From: Coriaria nepalensis
Taxonomy: Eukaryota > Streptophyta > Magnoliopsida > Cucurbitales > Coriariaceae
Direction: 5' to 3'
Length of the DNA stretch: 64,000 bases
NCBI GenBank assembly: GCA_027186245.1
Contig: CP114499.1
Coordinates: forward strand, 1,679,001-1,743,000
In this document: piece by piece, positions 47,524 through 59,118 of the stretch
Position numbering within the stretch: position 1 is the first letter of the stretch
Layout of the letters: each line of letters opens with the position of its first letter
Notes under the pieces: model-generated
The model's input: only the letters and a program-made list of their open reading frames with translations
What the model was told of the DNA's origin: nothing
Databases searched by the model: none
Made by a program: the position numbers and the translations under genes

Positions 47524-48004
47524 GTTCTCTTTTCATTTTATTTTTTTTCCTTTTCGCCTTCCTAAAATTTTAAAAAAAGTATTTAAAAAAATAAAATAAA
47601 AATAAAAATATATTTTAACCCTCTTCTTCTTCTTCTTATGTTATTTAAATTTTAAACCTCCAAATCAAAATTTTTTCTCTCTCTGCTCTTGCCGAAATCT
47701 TCTCTCTCTCATTCTCCCTCTCTCTTTCTCATTCTCTTCTCTCTCTCATGATAATAACTAAGCTTAGTCTGAAAAATATGAAAATCACACGATATGTTTA
47801 ATTTTGATGCAATACTTAGATGATTTTAAATTTGAGTTTAATTTAGGTTTTGGTTTGAGTTTGATCAGGATTTCGATCTGAGTTAATAATCAAACCCAAA
47901 TCTATCTCATCGTTTGTATAAATAAATTAGACTTATTTTTTGATTTATTTGTTTTCTTCTTTAATTATTGTTCGTTCGAAGTTTCATGATGTGTTTGTTA
48001 TGAT
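47524..48004. other. Intergenic, pyrimidine-rich tract
   Basis: No gene is seen. A CT-rich tract (TCTCTC repeats) lies at 47625-47750. The right part leads into the decayed transposon gene. Confidence 0.5.
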
Positions 48005-50651
48005 TAAGAGAAAGCTTAATTATAAAGAGTTTGAAATATTTAGTAAATCAAGCTTTGGACATTTCTTAAAGATTGATGAGAAGCATTCATTCTCCGCTTA
48101 AATAGTCAGTTTTTTGATCTTTCGTCAAACTCAATCAAAAAAGAAGTATAAGACATGGTATATCATAAATGGTCATCCTCTTTGTTACTCGATAACATAT
48201 TCACTCTTATTACCATACTGAGATGTTATAAAACACTGACCTCCTTACATGTCAAAGTCAAGAAAATGATGAATTCTTGAATTTCTAGTTCAAAGGAAAT
48301 GATGATATTATATGTGGTTAGCTTATGCTGATTTTCAAAAGTATGGAGAGTAGAACTAAAAAACAGCATGATCGAGATACTAATGAAATGACAAAGATTG
48401 ATGATTTACAGATGAAATTAGTGCTTCTTTTTTTCTTGGTGGTGGCCCTCTTAGGTATAAGGGAGTTGCACAAAGTACTACATCAGTATCTATATATAGT
48501 CTAAGATATTGATTTTTTCAATAATTATCATAGGGGTAAAATAGTTCATGAGAGAACTATTCAAAGCATCAGAAGTGACGATCTTATAGAGAAGTCAGTA
48601 AGAGCTGCAACTAGAGAAAAAAACAATTGTTAAGTGGGACTTACTAGGTTTTCCGCTCGCCTTCTAGGTAATTAGTGGTCTTAGTTTTAATTTATAGTTA
48701 ATTTTTATTATTGAATAATTTTGATAATTTTTGTTTAGTTATTATAAGTATAGCGCTTGAAGTGATTTCAAACCTTGGAGAGACTTTTGGTGAGTGTCTG
48801 GACAAAACCTGTAACTCATGAATCCTGAATTAGACTATGCATTCTCCTAAACCAATGCTCAAGAACATCATCAAAGTTCTGAGTAACCGAGAGGTTAATT
48901 TTTATTGTAATAGATACTTATTTATATTGTAATTATTTAATTAACCGACTTGTGTAAACATGTTTTAATGATGTAGGCTAGATTGCATGAAATCTTATGC
49001 TCATCAGGAAGGGAAAAATGCGCTCCTTATATGGTCAATATTGACCCATTTGACGACAAGGTTGAAGATGATGTCATTGATTGTGTGATAGCTTTCTTGG
49101 ATCCGACCACAAGGAGGTAGATTATTCTGAAGAGTCTTTTGGCAGAGGAGGAGGAGGAGGTGGAGGAAGAGGAGGATGTAAATATGGAGTGGACATAAGA
49201 TTCTTTAGAGGAGGAGGATAAAACACTAACACTTGATCGACCATTTTCATCTACACCAACCATCGATCATGACATGCAGGATATGGTGTAGACGATGAAA
49301 GAGAAGATTGAAGTCGTTGGTCATAAGATGGAGCATAGATTTAGTTGGCTAGAGGATAGATTCGGTGGGTTGTGAGAAAATAAGATGTGCAGCCTATCCA
49401 TCCGGTAGTGTAAATGTCTCGGGTGATCATCGTCAGCTCATGATAAATTAGGCCTACACCACTTCTCAGGTAATCCGGGAGAGGGATCGAGTACAAATAT
49501 TACTTTATTTTAGAATTTAATTAAAAAAGAACTTTTAAACTTTCCTAAGTCTTATATCTTTTATTTTTTGTGATGGGGTGACTAGAGATGGTGACACCTC
49601 CTATGAGACGCTAGCTGGTCAATGATTTGCGAGGATAAGGAATCTTAGCGTTATTCTCAAGTCTCCATTCTTCGATCCAAAACTACTTTAGAAATACAGT
49701 GTAATAAAATTTAATCCATATCGTAAACCAGATAAGGTCATAGAGTGGGCTGCAATGATGTGGGAGACAAGTAAGGACAAGTCGACTGTCAAACTCATGA
49801 CAGACATTCAAGCCGACAATAATTTTTTTAAGATATTAAGGCTTCGAGGGAAGTGGTTACAAAGTTCAGCAAGTGTTGCCCAATTTTAACTAAGCATTAC
49901 ATTTACATTTATAGATAATTTTACTTGGAACCTAATTTTAATGAACTAATTAGTAGCATATCAACGAATGTTTGTTGTTAATATTGATGCGGCTAGAAAC
50001 TTGCCCTAATTTATTCCATTTGATTAGAATAAAGCGTGTAGCAATAATGGACGACCTCTTCATTTTGACTTTAGTTTAGGTGACAAGTAGATGATGCATT
50101 GCTATTAGGTATGCATGGAAATCAGACTTATGTAAGAATTTTATACCTTAGATTTTTATTATTATGCCTTAACATGGTTGACTTTTGAATTGTAGTTACG
50201 TAATGGGAATGACACAATGGCCTGCAACCTTTGCTTTGGAGAATATATGCAGTGTGTACATGCCGCTCAACTTAAAAAATATACATTGGATGGCTTTATT
50301 CGTGAACTTCCACACCTAGACTCTATACCTTATGGATTCGATGGAAAATATTTAGGAGGAAACTAAAATCATTCATGTATGTTTGGAGTTATGTAAGGTC
50401 TTACCTCAACTCATCTACAAGATTTCCAGTTTGAAGAATATATATCACAAGAATTGGAACAAGTGGTATTTTGGTTTACAAATGATGGAATACAAAAAAA
50501 TAAGGAAGGAGGAGATTGTGGTGTTTATACAATTAAATGTATAGAGTTTCATATGATAGAAATGTCATTAAAAGATATAAATGATGATATGATTAAGTTA
50601 TATACACATAAGATGTATACTGACTCATATCGACATGTGTGGAACATATGA
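48005..50651 (+). pseudogene. Transposon gene with DUF1985 and Ulp1-like protease parts, decayed
   Basis: Near the left end the plus strand reads S-K-S-S-F-G-H-F-L-K-I, then L-I-F-R-Q-T-Q-S and W-Y-I-I-N-G-H-P-L-C-Y-S, fitting the DUF1985 domain, with stops. Downstream are P-Y-M-V-N-I-D-P-F-D-D, an acidic Glu run at about 49150, and K-P-D-K-V-I-E-W-A. At the right end an open 65-codon frame carries G-G-D-C-G-V-Y-T-I-K-C-I-E-F-H, the Q/N-D-C-G-V motif with the catalytic Cys of Ulp1 (C48) proteases. DUF1985 plus Ulp1 is the usual companion gene of plant MULE- and CACTA-type elements. Many stops show decay. The serine-rich minus-strand ORF at 49027-49263 is a shadow of the Glu run. Confidence 0.7.
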
Positions 50652-50684
50652 TGAAGGAAATGTGTGGAACATATGATGAAGGAA
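50635..50684. repeat. Perfect 25-bp tandem duplication
   Basis: ATGTGTGGAACATATGATGA plus GGAA is repeated exactly at 50635-50659 and 50660-50684, right at the stop codon of the Ulp1-like frame. Perfect identity suggests a recent slip. Confidence 0.9.
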
Positions 50685-50750
50685 ATGTGTGGGAAATATT
50701 ATTTTATTTATTTATTTTTCTACAATATATCAATATCATTATTTCTATTC

Positions 50751-50823
50751 ATTAAACCTTATCCCTTAAACTTTAACTTTAACATTAAACCTTATCCCTT
50801 AAACTTTAACTTTAACATTAAAC
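50751..50823. repeat. Perfect 33-bp tandem repeat, 2.2 copies
   Basis: The unit ATTAAACCTTATCCCTTAAA continuing CTTTAACTTTAAC occurs at 50751-50783 and 50784-50816, with a partial third copy. It is not the plant telomere repeat. Confidence 0.9.
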
Positions 50824-50976
50824 AAAATCTTACCCTTAGAACATATGATAGGATTTCGGTCTAATTTGGTCAGATTGAAATCATGTCCCAACCTTTAAAT
50901 TTAGAGTTAAAAAGTTTTAAACTCTTGAAAACTAAAGAACATTAATGGATACAGTAAAATTAAATTAAAAAAAAAA

Positions 50977-51165
50977 GGATTTCAGTCTGACTATTTGGAC
51001 CGAAATCAAGATTCGGTCGAATTTGTTCAGACCGAGTCTGGACCGAAATCATAAAATAAAACAAATTTTTTTTAAAAAATGCAAGATTTCGATCTGACTA
51101 TTAGGACCAAAATCTTGATTTGATCCAATTTGGTCACATCGAGTCCGGACCGAAATCAAATCGAA
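50977..51165. repeat. Diverged tandem repeat of about 107 bp, two units
   Basis: GATTTCAGTCTGACTATTTGG and GATTTCGATCTGACTATTAGG start two units that continue with GGACCGAAATC words. These GGACCGAAATC and GGTCGAATTT words look like subterminal repeats of a DNA transposon, and the next feature is a hAT-type BED ORF. Confidence 0.6.
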
Positions 51166-51611
51166 AGCCCTCTCCCTTAGTCACCCTGCTCAAATTTTTA
51201 AGCGGGATAATAATTTTTTTTTTGTTCTTTAATTTTACCCTCCCTCATATAATAATTTTAAAATTTCCCCCCACCCGGATTTTTTCTATAAATATCCACT
51301 CTTTCACTCTAATTTTTTCTCATATTTTCTCACATACTCTCTCTCTCTCAATCTCTTATTTAGTCTTCTAATTTCTAATACTCTAAAATATAATTAATCT
51401 CCATTCTTTCATAATTTCTAATTTTCTTATCATTAATCTCAATCCATAATCCTCTATTTTCCATAAATTAAATCAAAGTTTAAGTTAATTAAACTTATTG
51501 TTATTATTTATTATTATACATAATGTTTAATGTTTTACTTTTTTTACTTAAATATTTATTTATTTATATTTTTTTATGATTAATCATTTAATCTTAAATT
51601 TTTTATAAGAA

Positions 51612-52043
51612 ATGGATGATGATCAATATAATTTTAACTCTCTAAATGAGTATGTGCAAAATCTTTATGTCGAAATCGGTTCAAATTCACCGTCGATACC
51701 ATCACTACCAGCACAATTTAATATACTACCAGGTGGTCTAATTCTACCACCACCATCATATTCATCTAATACCGATACTGCTACTTTCGTAAGTATAATG
51801 TCTACAAAGAGACGTAATAAGCAAACATCCGAAATTTGGGATACATTCGATATAGTTCCACACAAAAATAAGAAAGGCGAGAATAGTCATGGTGCAATGT
51901 GTAAGTATTGCAATAGTATTTTGGTTACAGGTTCAAATGATAGAACTAATCACTTAAAATGCCACAAAGAAAAATACATGGGTAAAGCTGGTGTAAGTAT
52001 GAATCAAACTCAACTAAATTTTAACACTAATGATACATTCTGA
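51612..52043 (+). CDS. BED zinc-finger N-terminus of a hAT transposase, truncated
   Basis: An open frame of 143 residues. The first 65 residues are Ser/Pro/Asn-rich. From about residue 66, K-R-R-N-K-Q-T-S-E-I-W-D-T-F-D-I-V-P is a BED finger opening, followed by C-K-Y-C-N-S-I-L and H-L-K-C-H-K-E-K, the Cys/Cys/His/His zinc ligands. All ligands are present. Plant hAT (Ac/RICESLEEPER) transposases continue for another 500 residues with DDE and dimerisation domains; here the frame stops exactly where a minus-strand copia sequence begins (about 52045). It is thus a truncated hAT gene; whether the short protein is made is unknown. Confidence 0.75.
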   Translation: MDDDQYNFNSLNEYVQNLYVEIGSNSPSIPSLPAQFNILPGGLILPPPSYSSNTDTATFVSIMSTKRRNKQTSEIWDTFDIVPHKNKKGENSHGAMCKYCNSILVTGSNDRTNHLKCHKEKYMGKAGVSMNQTQLNFNTNDTF

Positions 52044-52045
52044 TC

Positions 52046-54303
52046 TCATTCATCAATTTCCAACAAGTCTTCCTCAATAATTTCTTCTTCTTTCCAATTG
52101 TATATTGATTCCTCATCAAAGATAATATCTCTACATACTGAGATTTGTTTGGTTGCAAGATTGAAGATTTTGTAGGCTTTAGACTCAATGTTATAACCAA
52201 TCAGAATTACCTTCTTAGCCTTGATTGAGAGCTTGTCTCTCTTTGTTTCTAGAATATGAGAGAAGCAAATTGGGCCAAATATTCTTAGGTGAGACACAGT
52301 AGGCTTGTTTGCAAACCAAGCTTTATAGGGAGTCTTTCCTTACACTACTTTGGTAAGGAGTGTATTAAGTAAGTATATTGAGGTGTTGGGTGCCTCAGCC
52401 CAAAATCTTTGTGGCATTCTCTTCTCTGCCATTATGCTCCTTACCATCTCTAGGATAGTTCTATTCTTTCTTGCAGAGACTCCATTCTGCTATAGAGTGT
52501 ATGAAACTATGAGTTGGTGATGAATCCTTTTTTTCTCACAAAGTGCTTTAAACTTTAAGGATGCGTACTCTTCTCAGTTATCTGTTCTAAGCACCTTCAA
52601 CTTTCTGTCACTTTGAGTCTCGACAGAGCTTTTATACTTTAAGAATGTGTTGTATGATTTAGCTTTCTCCTTCAAGAAGAAAATCCAGCATAATTTGGAA
52701 TCATCAATGAATATGATGAAATATCTACTTTCATTTAGTGAGACTTCCCTCATTGGTCCACAAACATATGAGTGTACCAACTCAAGCTTTTCTACTCCTC
52801 TGTAGGGTTGATTATTTGGGACTTGCTTTCTTTTCATCTTTCCAAGTTGATAGTTCTCACATATTTTCTTTTAAGTTTGAACAGAGGGCAAATCTTCAAT
52901 CATCCCTTTCAAGCTTAGCTTATGGATAGCTTTAAGGTTAAAGTGACCGGATCTCTTATGTCATTTCCAATACATGTCATCATTGCAGACAAATGCATAA
53001 TGATTCAATTGTATTGAGAAGCTGTTGTTTAACACTAGAACTTTAGCCACCTCAGCCTTTTTGGAATTTGATACGATGTAGTGATCTTCTTTGAACATCA
53101 GCATGTAGCCATTTCTCATAAGTTGTCCCACACTTAGTAGATTATAATTCAAGCTAGGGACCTAGAAGACATTTGCAATCAGTTTAGGACCTCTCATTGT
53201 TTTCACAAATACCATGCCCTTTTCCATGAGCTTTCACCTTCTCACCATTTGCAATTGTGATTGAGGTTGTGAATCTTCTGTCTAGATACTTGAAAAGGCT
53301 TTTATCATGTGTGATATGATTGGTGAAATCACTATCTATGAGTCATTCATCTTGGATCTGTCTTCCACAAATTCAATGGCCATGAATATATGCTCTTCTC
53401 CTTCTTCTTATTCTAATACATTTTCTTGTTGACCATAATTGTCTTCTTTCTCTGCATTTTTCTTTCTGCAATCTTTTTCAATATGGCTAAACAGTTTGCA
53501 ATAGTTACATTGTGGCTTTATTTTCCAATAACATGTTTTCTCTAAATAATTCTTCCTTTTACAGATCAAGCAGGGAGGAAGTTTCTTCCTTTCAGAGTGA
53601 CTTGAACTAGATGAGTTGCTTCTTTGATACTTCTTCTAGCTTTTGGTTTTGCCTTTGGTTAGATAAGCTTTTTCAACTTGTTCCTCTGACTGCTTAGGAT
53701 GTCTCTGCTCATTTGCTTCCAGAAAACCTATAAGCTTAGTTAGGGTCAATGATCCAAGGTCTTTGCTCTCTTCTACGACATCGATCTTGGAATCAAATTT
53801 TACTGTTAGCTGCCCAACATCTTATCAACCATCATCTTTTTAGTGACTGTTTATCCTAGCACCTTCATCTAGTTGGTGACTTCATCCATCCTTCCAGAAT
53901 AGTCTTTGATGGTTTCATTCTCTTTCATCTTTTGTTTCTCGAACTCTCTATTAAGATTTAAGAGTATAATACTTCTAACTCTTTTTGTACCTTAGAATTC
54001 TATTTTCAGAATGTCCCTTACTTCTATGGTAGTCTGAATACCCATGATATATGAGAAGAGTTTATCTTCTATTGCTAATTGAATAAAATATAATCCTTTA
54101 TAGTTGTTCTATTTTTCAATCTTATGTTTCCTGATTTGCTCTAATGTGTAGTCCACATCTTTAGCTAGAGCTGTGTATCCTGCTTATACTGAATCCCAGG
54201 ACCTAAAAGCATGTAGATATGTGGTTATTCTTGCTGACCAAAACCGGTATCTTTCTTCTTTGAATATCTGAGATGAAAGCAGATTCATACCATTGGATGC
54301 CAT
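52046..54303 (-). pseudogene. Ty1/copia gag, zinc knuckle and integrase, 3' truncated
   Basis: Minus-strand order is that of copia. Gag starts near 54303 (M-A-S-N-G-M-N) and has stops throughout; R-E-F-E-K-Q-K-M-K-E is recognisable. The zinc knuckle near 53490 reads C-N-Y-C-K-L-F-S-H-I-E-K-D-C. The protease/pre-integrase part includes Y-N-L-L-S-V-G-Q-L. The integrase core is at 52837-52560 with L-E-L-V-H-S-Y-V-C-G-P-M, F-I-D-D-S and R-T-D-N, and its C-terminal part at 52297-52046 has L-R-I-F-G-P-I. The sequence ends abruptly at 52046, before reverse transcriptase. Several frameshifts and stops are present. Confidence 0.85.
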
Positions 54304-55018
54304 GGTGAGTCTATGAGTTTTTTGGTTGAATTTTTGTGGGAATAGTCTAAGTGTTTTCGATTTTCAAACTCTCTCTCACAACTTGTAGTCTGATACTATG
54401 TTAGAATTCAAGATGATAAAGGGATTGAGAGATTAGTAAAATGAGAACACTAATTTTTTTTATAATGCTTGCAAAAAACTTGAATTCGTTGAGTAAAGAA
54501 AAGACTAAATACAATATGGAAAAACAATACAAATACATGAATAGCAAACTAATTAATATACCCTTATAATCTTTAAGATCAAATCTAGGTTTCTATCACC
54601 ATACTACACTTAACATCAAACAACAGCAGGACAAGCAACAAAACCAGAAAATCTAGAAAAGTACAATCACTCAAGAAAAATGGAGCTCCAACTTGTGATT
54701 TTGAGCTCCACGCCTCCAATGCCTCAGAAATCAGCTTCTAGACAACATATTCTTCATGTCAAACTTGTTGGAATCGATACCAGCTCAAATTAAAACATTC
54801 TTGAACTAAAAAACTAGTCTGCAGATTAGACATATGCTCCTCTGCACAACCAACTTCTTTGGCTTCTAACTTTTTTATTTTTTGATCAATTGTCTTGATT
54901 CCAATCGCTTCAAACTGCAAAAGACTTCCTCTAACTACATATATGAGAGTCAACTCTAATTCAATCGGCAATAAAAAATTCAACTCTCAACACTTCATGC
55001 TTTATTAGCTAAGGTTTC
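54304..55018 (-). repeat. Copia primer-binding site and 5' LTR edge, then unassigned DNA
   Basis: The minus strand has CTAACATAGTATCAGACTAC at 54380-54404: an LTR end followed by a primer-binding site close to TGGTATCAGA. The LTR inner edge is therefore at 54399 (TGTTAG on the plus strand). Its outer end is unclear, perhaps near 54620 (CAAACA). The remaining DNA to 55018 holds a minus-strand ORF (54983-54759) with a small coiled-coil-like part that I do not recognise. Confidence 0.5.
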
Positions 55019-55735
55019 ATGAAATTCAAACATCCCCATCACTTTGAAAGGGTGGACCATCCGGTGCATGCCAAGGTACTTAAATCAATAACTTTCCCTA
55101 TTTACAAACTTCGGTTTTCATGCTTTCTGGAAAAACATTTGGTGCTGTCATATGATAAAATCAATCATATTAACGCTAAAATGACTAAACGAGATTCCTA
55201 TGAGCAGGTGGCAAGAAGATCCTTCCAGTCTAAGACCAGTGAATCTTTTTCTTCTGGATGGATCTATTGTGGATCAGATAATTTCAGGGCCGCAGCTTGA
55301 GGTTGACCGATTCGATCCACTCTTAATACAAGAGCAAATGTACCTGGGAAAGTTAATAATGAAGCTACTTCCGGTCCGATGATTCATATATTAAACTATG
55401 AGCTAGGGATTGTTTTCACCTTTCCCTCTACTGAGACTAGTAGTTGTAAGGCAGATGATATTATTTTGCCATTTGTTGTACCTGCTCATAAGTACAAGGC
55501 AAGTGATAGGCCGGCCACAGCCCAGTCCATGAGGGAGGCATATGTAGAGCTCATGGAGAAAGAGAGGGATAATTGTGATGAAGAATGAATGTCAGAAGAG
55601 ATTCCAAATGAAGATGAGGTGTTTGAGGAGAAGCCTGAGTCTGTTCAAGAAGAGAAGGAAGAGGAGAAAGTTTATGCTGGGATGCTCTGGAGCCAAATTG
55701 ACTCATCCCAAAGCTATTAAAAAACATAAAATTAT
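55019..55735 (+). pseudogene. C-terminal fragment of an FHA-type tyrosyl-DNA phosphodiesterase gene
   Basis: The plus strand matches the end of the plant FHA-domain TDP1-related protein (At5g07400 type). Pieces in order: F-E-R-V-D-H-P-V-H-A-K-V (H-x-K of the second HKD motif), V-A-R-R-S-F-Q-S-K-T, G-W-I-Y-C-G-S-D-N-F-R-A-A-A and then TGA where the family has Trp. In another frame come L-N-Y-E-L-G-I-V-F-T-F-P, A-D-D-I-I-L-P-F-V-V-P-A-H-K-Y, D-R-P-A-T-A-Q-S-M-R-E-A, and after a further stop M-S-E-E-I-P-N-E-D-E and L-W-S-Q-I-D-S-S-Q-S-Y with the normal-looking terminal stop. At least two frame or stop lesions are present, and no upstream catalytic or FHA part is found. It is a dead 3' fragment. 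Confidence 0.8.
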
Positions 55736-56549
55736 CTTAGGCAGGTGTTGTATACGTACTGAATCCTTAACGAATGATTCGGTTTGAATTTGGTAAGATT
55801 CGATTCTAATTCATTTGTTTCCGAATTAGAACGGAAAATCGATTTCGATTACCGAATCAAAATCCGAATATCATATAAGCTTGTTAGAATGTTTGTGGAT
55901 ACATTGGATTTAACTTAAATAATTAAATAAGGAATATGATTCAAATGAAGTGCTCGAATTCAACTCGAGTCATGTTTTTCTAATATCAAATCTGAAAGAA
56001 TAGAATCGAATAAGAATGTTTGATATTTAAATGAATAAGAGTATGAATAGTAAATTCACAACTTTTTCGAATCTTGAATCAGATCCGAATCCGAACACAT
56101 TAACTCGAAACAAATTAGAATATCTTAGTATTCGATTTGGTAGGTCCCACTACTCCCCGAAGTGTTGAAACACTTCTGTGAACCAAAAAGCACTTGCATA
56201 GTTACATTATATCAAGAGGTGTTAGAAACATGAACTTTGACATCTAGCTTCTCTTTCCTTAAAATCTAATTTATATCTCTCAACACTATATAAGCATATA
56301 GAAATCTTACTACTTTTTCTGACTTAATCAAACTTTACATCTCCATCTCATACTCTGACGTGCTTTTAGCTCAGCGAGCAAATATTAGATATCTGTCGTG
56401 AACTGGAATGCTGCATTACAGAAAATGTTAAATACAAAGATAATCAGCCACACATTTCTGGCTTGTCGTACACTCTGCAGAAATTCCCTACTCTAGGCAG
56501 TGAAGAGGAATAAATAGTTAGGCCTTAGATTTTACACCTCTGACATGAA
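55736..56549. other. Intergenic
   Basis: No gene is seen. GATTCGG/CCGAATC words recur at 55775-56140, as in subterminal regions of small DNA transposons. The right end holds the 3' untranslated region of the FRIGIDA-family gene. Confidence 0.4.
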
Positions 56550-59080
56550 TCACAGTTCCAGAACAGCATCAGCAAATTGATAAAGATCTGAGGAATTTCT
56601 CTGATTAGAAACATTAACTGATGCCGGGTTAGGCACGTAGGAGCTCTCAATCCCCATGGATGTAATTTGTCCACTATAATCTTGCCCTCCATTCAATACC
56701 ACATCTCTAATTCCATGCCATTGATGTGCACTGTTATCAACATGCAGCAGCATTTCTCTTTGAACCCCACGAAAAGAACGGTTAGATAAGGGACCGATTC
56801 CAGCTGCTATAGCGGCCTCAATTCCACCTACTAGCACTGACCCACGAGCATTTTCAGGCACAGAAGCGTCTAAACTTGACCCATAGGGCACAGGTAAGGA
56901 GGTTTTATCATGATAACTGTTTAAGTGCATTAAACCGAGATATGAGCTCTGCGATGATGCAGGCCTTTGTTCATGGAAGCTGATAACTTGAGGAGGTAGC
57001 CTGGGAGATGACCCATTGGCTGAAAATCGTGGCCGTTTTATTTCTTGAGTCTTTTTTGAGAAATCAATTTCTGCTGCCGCTTTTCTCTTTGTTGTCGCCT
57101 GATGTTTTATCTTTTTCACAAGATCAGCTATGTCTTTCTCCAGGTTAGTAATTTGTTCCTTGATGTTAAATTTCGGGAGAAAGCTTGTGAGATCAATACT
57201 GTGATCTTTCGAGCATTTAGATAGAGATTTAAGAGAAGCCAGGTGCTTTTCATATGCTTCTTTCTGCAAGCAAGTAATCATCATACTCAGATGTTAAAAA
57301 ATAATAATAATAATAACAGCAGCAATAGTTGACTGGAGGAAGATGAAAACATGACTTACCAATAATACTGGGGAACCATTTCCATCTTTTTTAGTTCTTT
57401 TCCATGCTTCAGTACACTTTTGTAAGAATGAAGTAAGGATTGTATGAGGAGGAAACTTGTCCTCAACACCAAATGTGTAGGCAACATCAACAGCTTCGAT
57501 GTTCATACCATTCTTAATCATTCCCTCTATTATATCTGTGATGAGTAAAGTTTTTACATAGCTGAAAAACTAAGGATGCAGATGAGCAAGAAAATTAATA
57601 ACAAATACAAAACTAAAGTTGGACAAAACTTTTTCAAGTAATATAAACTTTACTACAGTTAGTTCAAATATAGCCTGCAACCTGAAAATTACTACCCATG
57701 AAGTGGTCAAGTGTAAAAGCATTTTGTTCTGGTTACCAGAATATTTCAAATTCAGCAAAGTTGTTGTGCGGGGTCCTTAGGAAAATGAACAACGGACACA
57801 ATTCTTGGATCTATATATAAGGAGCAGTTGTCTCAAGACTAACAGTTTCTAAAGTCAGTCTCTAGTTAGGTACCTAACTCCAGTAGATGAAAAATTTGAT
57901 TATGAAAAATAAAGAGAAATCTAAGCGTTTAGGCATCTCACCTAAAGTTCTTTCCGTCATTGGTTCACATTCAAAGACTACTATTTAAAGCCTAATACAG
58001 TGCCTTTATTCCATTTTGTTCGTTTTTTCTAACCCAAAACCATAAAATTTCTTCAATCTATCATCGAACATCAATAATTATGACACACTTTGATCACCAA
58101 GTGACCCATAAAAACTATTGATAGGCAGATTGAATCAAGCAATAATTAGCAAACGCATCATGTGAAATGTATTAACAAGTAGAAGAAACGCAAGTTCAAG
58201 CTGTCTCGAATAAAATACCAGGAATCCACACAAGAAGAGAATGAGAACGGCGAAGGGCTTTGGAGATTTCCTTTGAATTGCTGAAGTGAATGAGATCTCT
58301 TACATCATGCTTTGTAAAACCTGGGGTGGGAATTCCAAAAGCAGCAATGAAAAGGAGCAAACCCCTCGTATCAATCTCACTAGCAGTAGAGAAACCTCCT
58401 TCATTGATGAGTCTTTTTCTCCACTCAATGGCAGCCGAGTTGGCTTCTGCTTTGATCGAAGGCTCGGTCTGAGTCTGAACAGCGCCAGAGAGCAGAAAAA
58501 ATTCTAAGATGAGAACCGCAGCTTGTCGAGCAGTAATCAGGGGAGAATCGATGCTAAAGGCTTTACTACCTTGAATGTAAAACCGTCCAATGCTATCGAA
58601 AACAAGCTTCGAAGAATTTGGAGCACATTTCAGAGCCAGAGGAACCTGATCACGAAGCTGACCAATGTCTGTAAGATGAGAGACGACGTACTTACGGAGT
58701 CCACGTCCACACATCGTTTCGCAGTGATGTTGAAGCTCGTGAGATCGAGAGGATACACCGGCAGGAGCTTTACTCGCGTCAATGGCGGCGTTTCTGGTCA
58801 AACTAGGGTTTCGGATTGAAGTTTCAGTATAGCGAGAGGGATCTTGCTTCGACCGGATGTCAATTGCGTTGTCAATAAAATGTAGATGGTCCTGCAACTC
58901 ATCCAACCGCCATCTGAATGCGTGTATAGAGGTTGCAAGGCAACCGATTTCATCGACGTATCCAGTTTTCAGAAATTCAAATCGAAATTTGGAGTCGTCT
59001 GGTTTTGCATCTGACTTCGATCGAACGACATCTCGCGGTTCCGCTTTCGCTTCTGGTGGAGATATCCTCACTTCTTCCAT
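56550..59080 (-). CDS. FRI: FRIGIDA-family flowering regulator
   Basis: Three minus-strand exons: 59080-58219, 57535-57360 and 57263-56550, giving 583 residues (Arabidopsis FRI has 609). FRIGIDA is the scaffold of a nuclear complex that activates FLC transcription and delays flowering until vernalization. Its N-terminal helix region (about 41-73) reads D-E-I-G-C-L-A-T-S-I-H-A-F and L-D-E-L-Q-D-H. The core has C-G-R-G-L-R-K-Y-V-V, A-L-K-C-A-P, R-F-Y-I-Q-G-S-K-A-F, A-R-Q-A-A-V-L-I-L-E-F-F-L-L, E-W-R-K-R-L, R-G-L-L-L-F-I-A-A-F-G and Y-T-F-G-V-E-D-K-F. Then a coiled coil (I-K-E-Q-I-T-N-L-E-K-D), K-R-P-R-F nuclear-type basic residues and a low-complexity tail. Sequence and exon layout fit FRI itself better than FRL1/2 or FRL4, but orthology needs a tree. 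No lesion is visible. Confidence 0.88.
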
Positions 59081-59118
59081 GGCGATTGACGCTGAAAGGC
59101 GTGACGGATAATTCCTGA

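Noticed and set aside
49027..49263. Serine-rich minus-strand ORF
   Set aside because: It is the antisense of a GAG/GAA glutamate run in the decayed Ulp1-type gene.
50751..50823. CCCTTAAACTTTAA repeat as interstitial telomere sequence
   Set aside because: The unit is 33 bases and does not contain CCCTAAA in tandem.
54759..54983. 74-codon minus-strand ORF with a coiled-coil-like part
   Set aside because: No recognisable family, not linked to splice sites or to the neighbouring copia or TDP1 relic; kept only as unassigned.
58286..59111. Plus-strand ORFs opposite FRIGIDA exon 1
   Set aside because: They are antisense shadows of a well supported coding exon.
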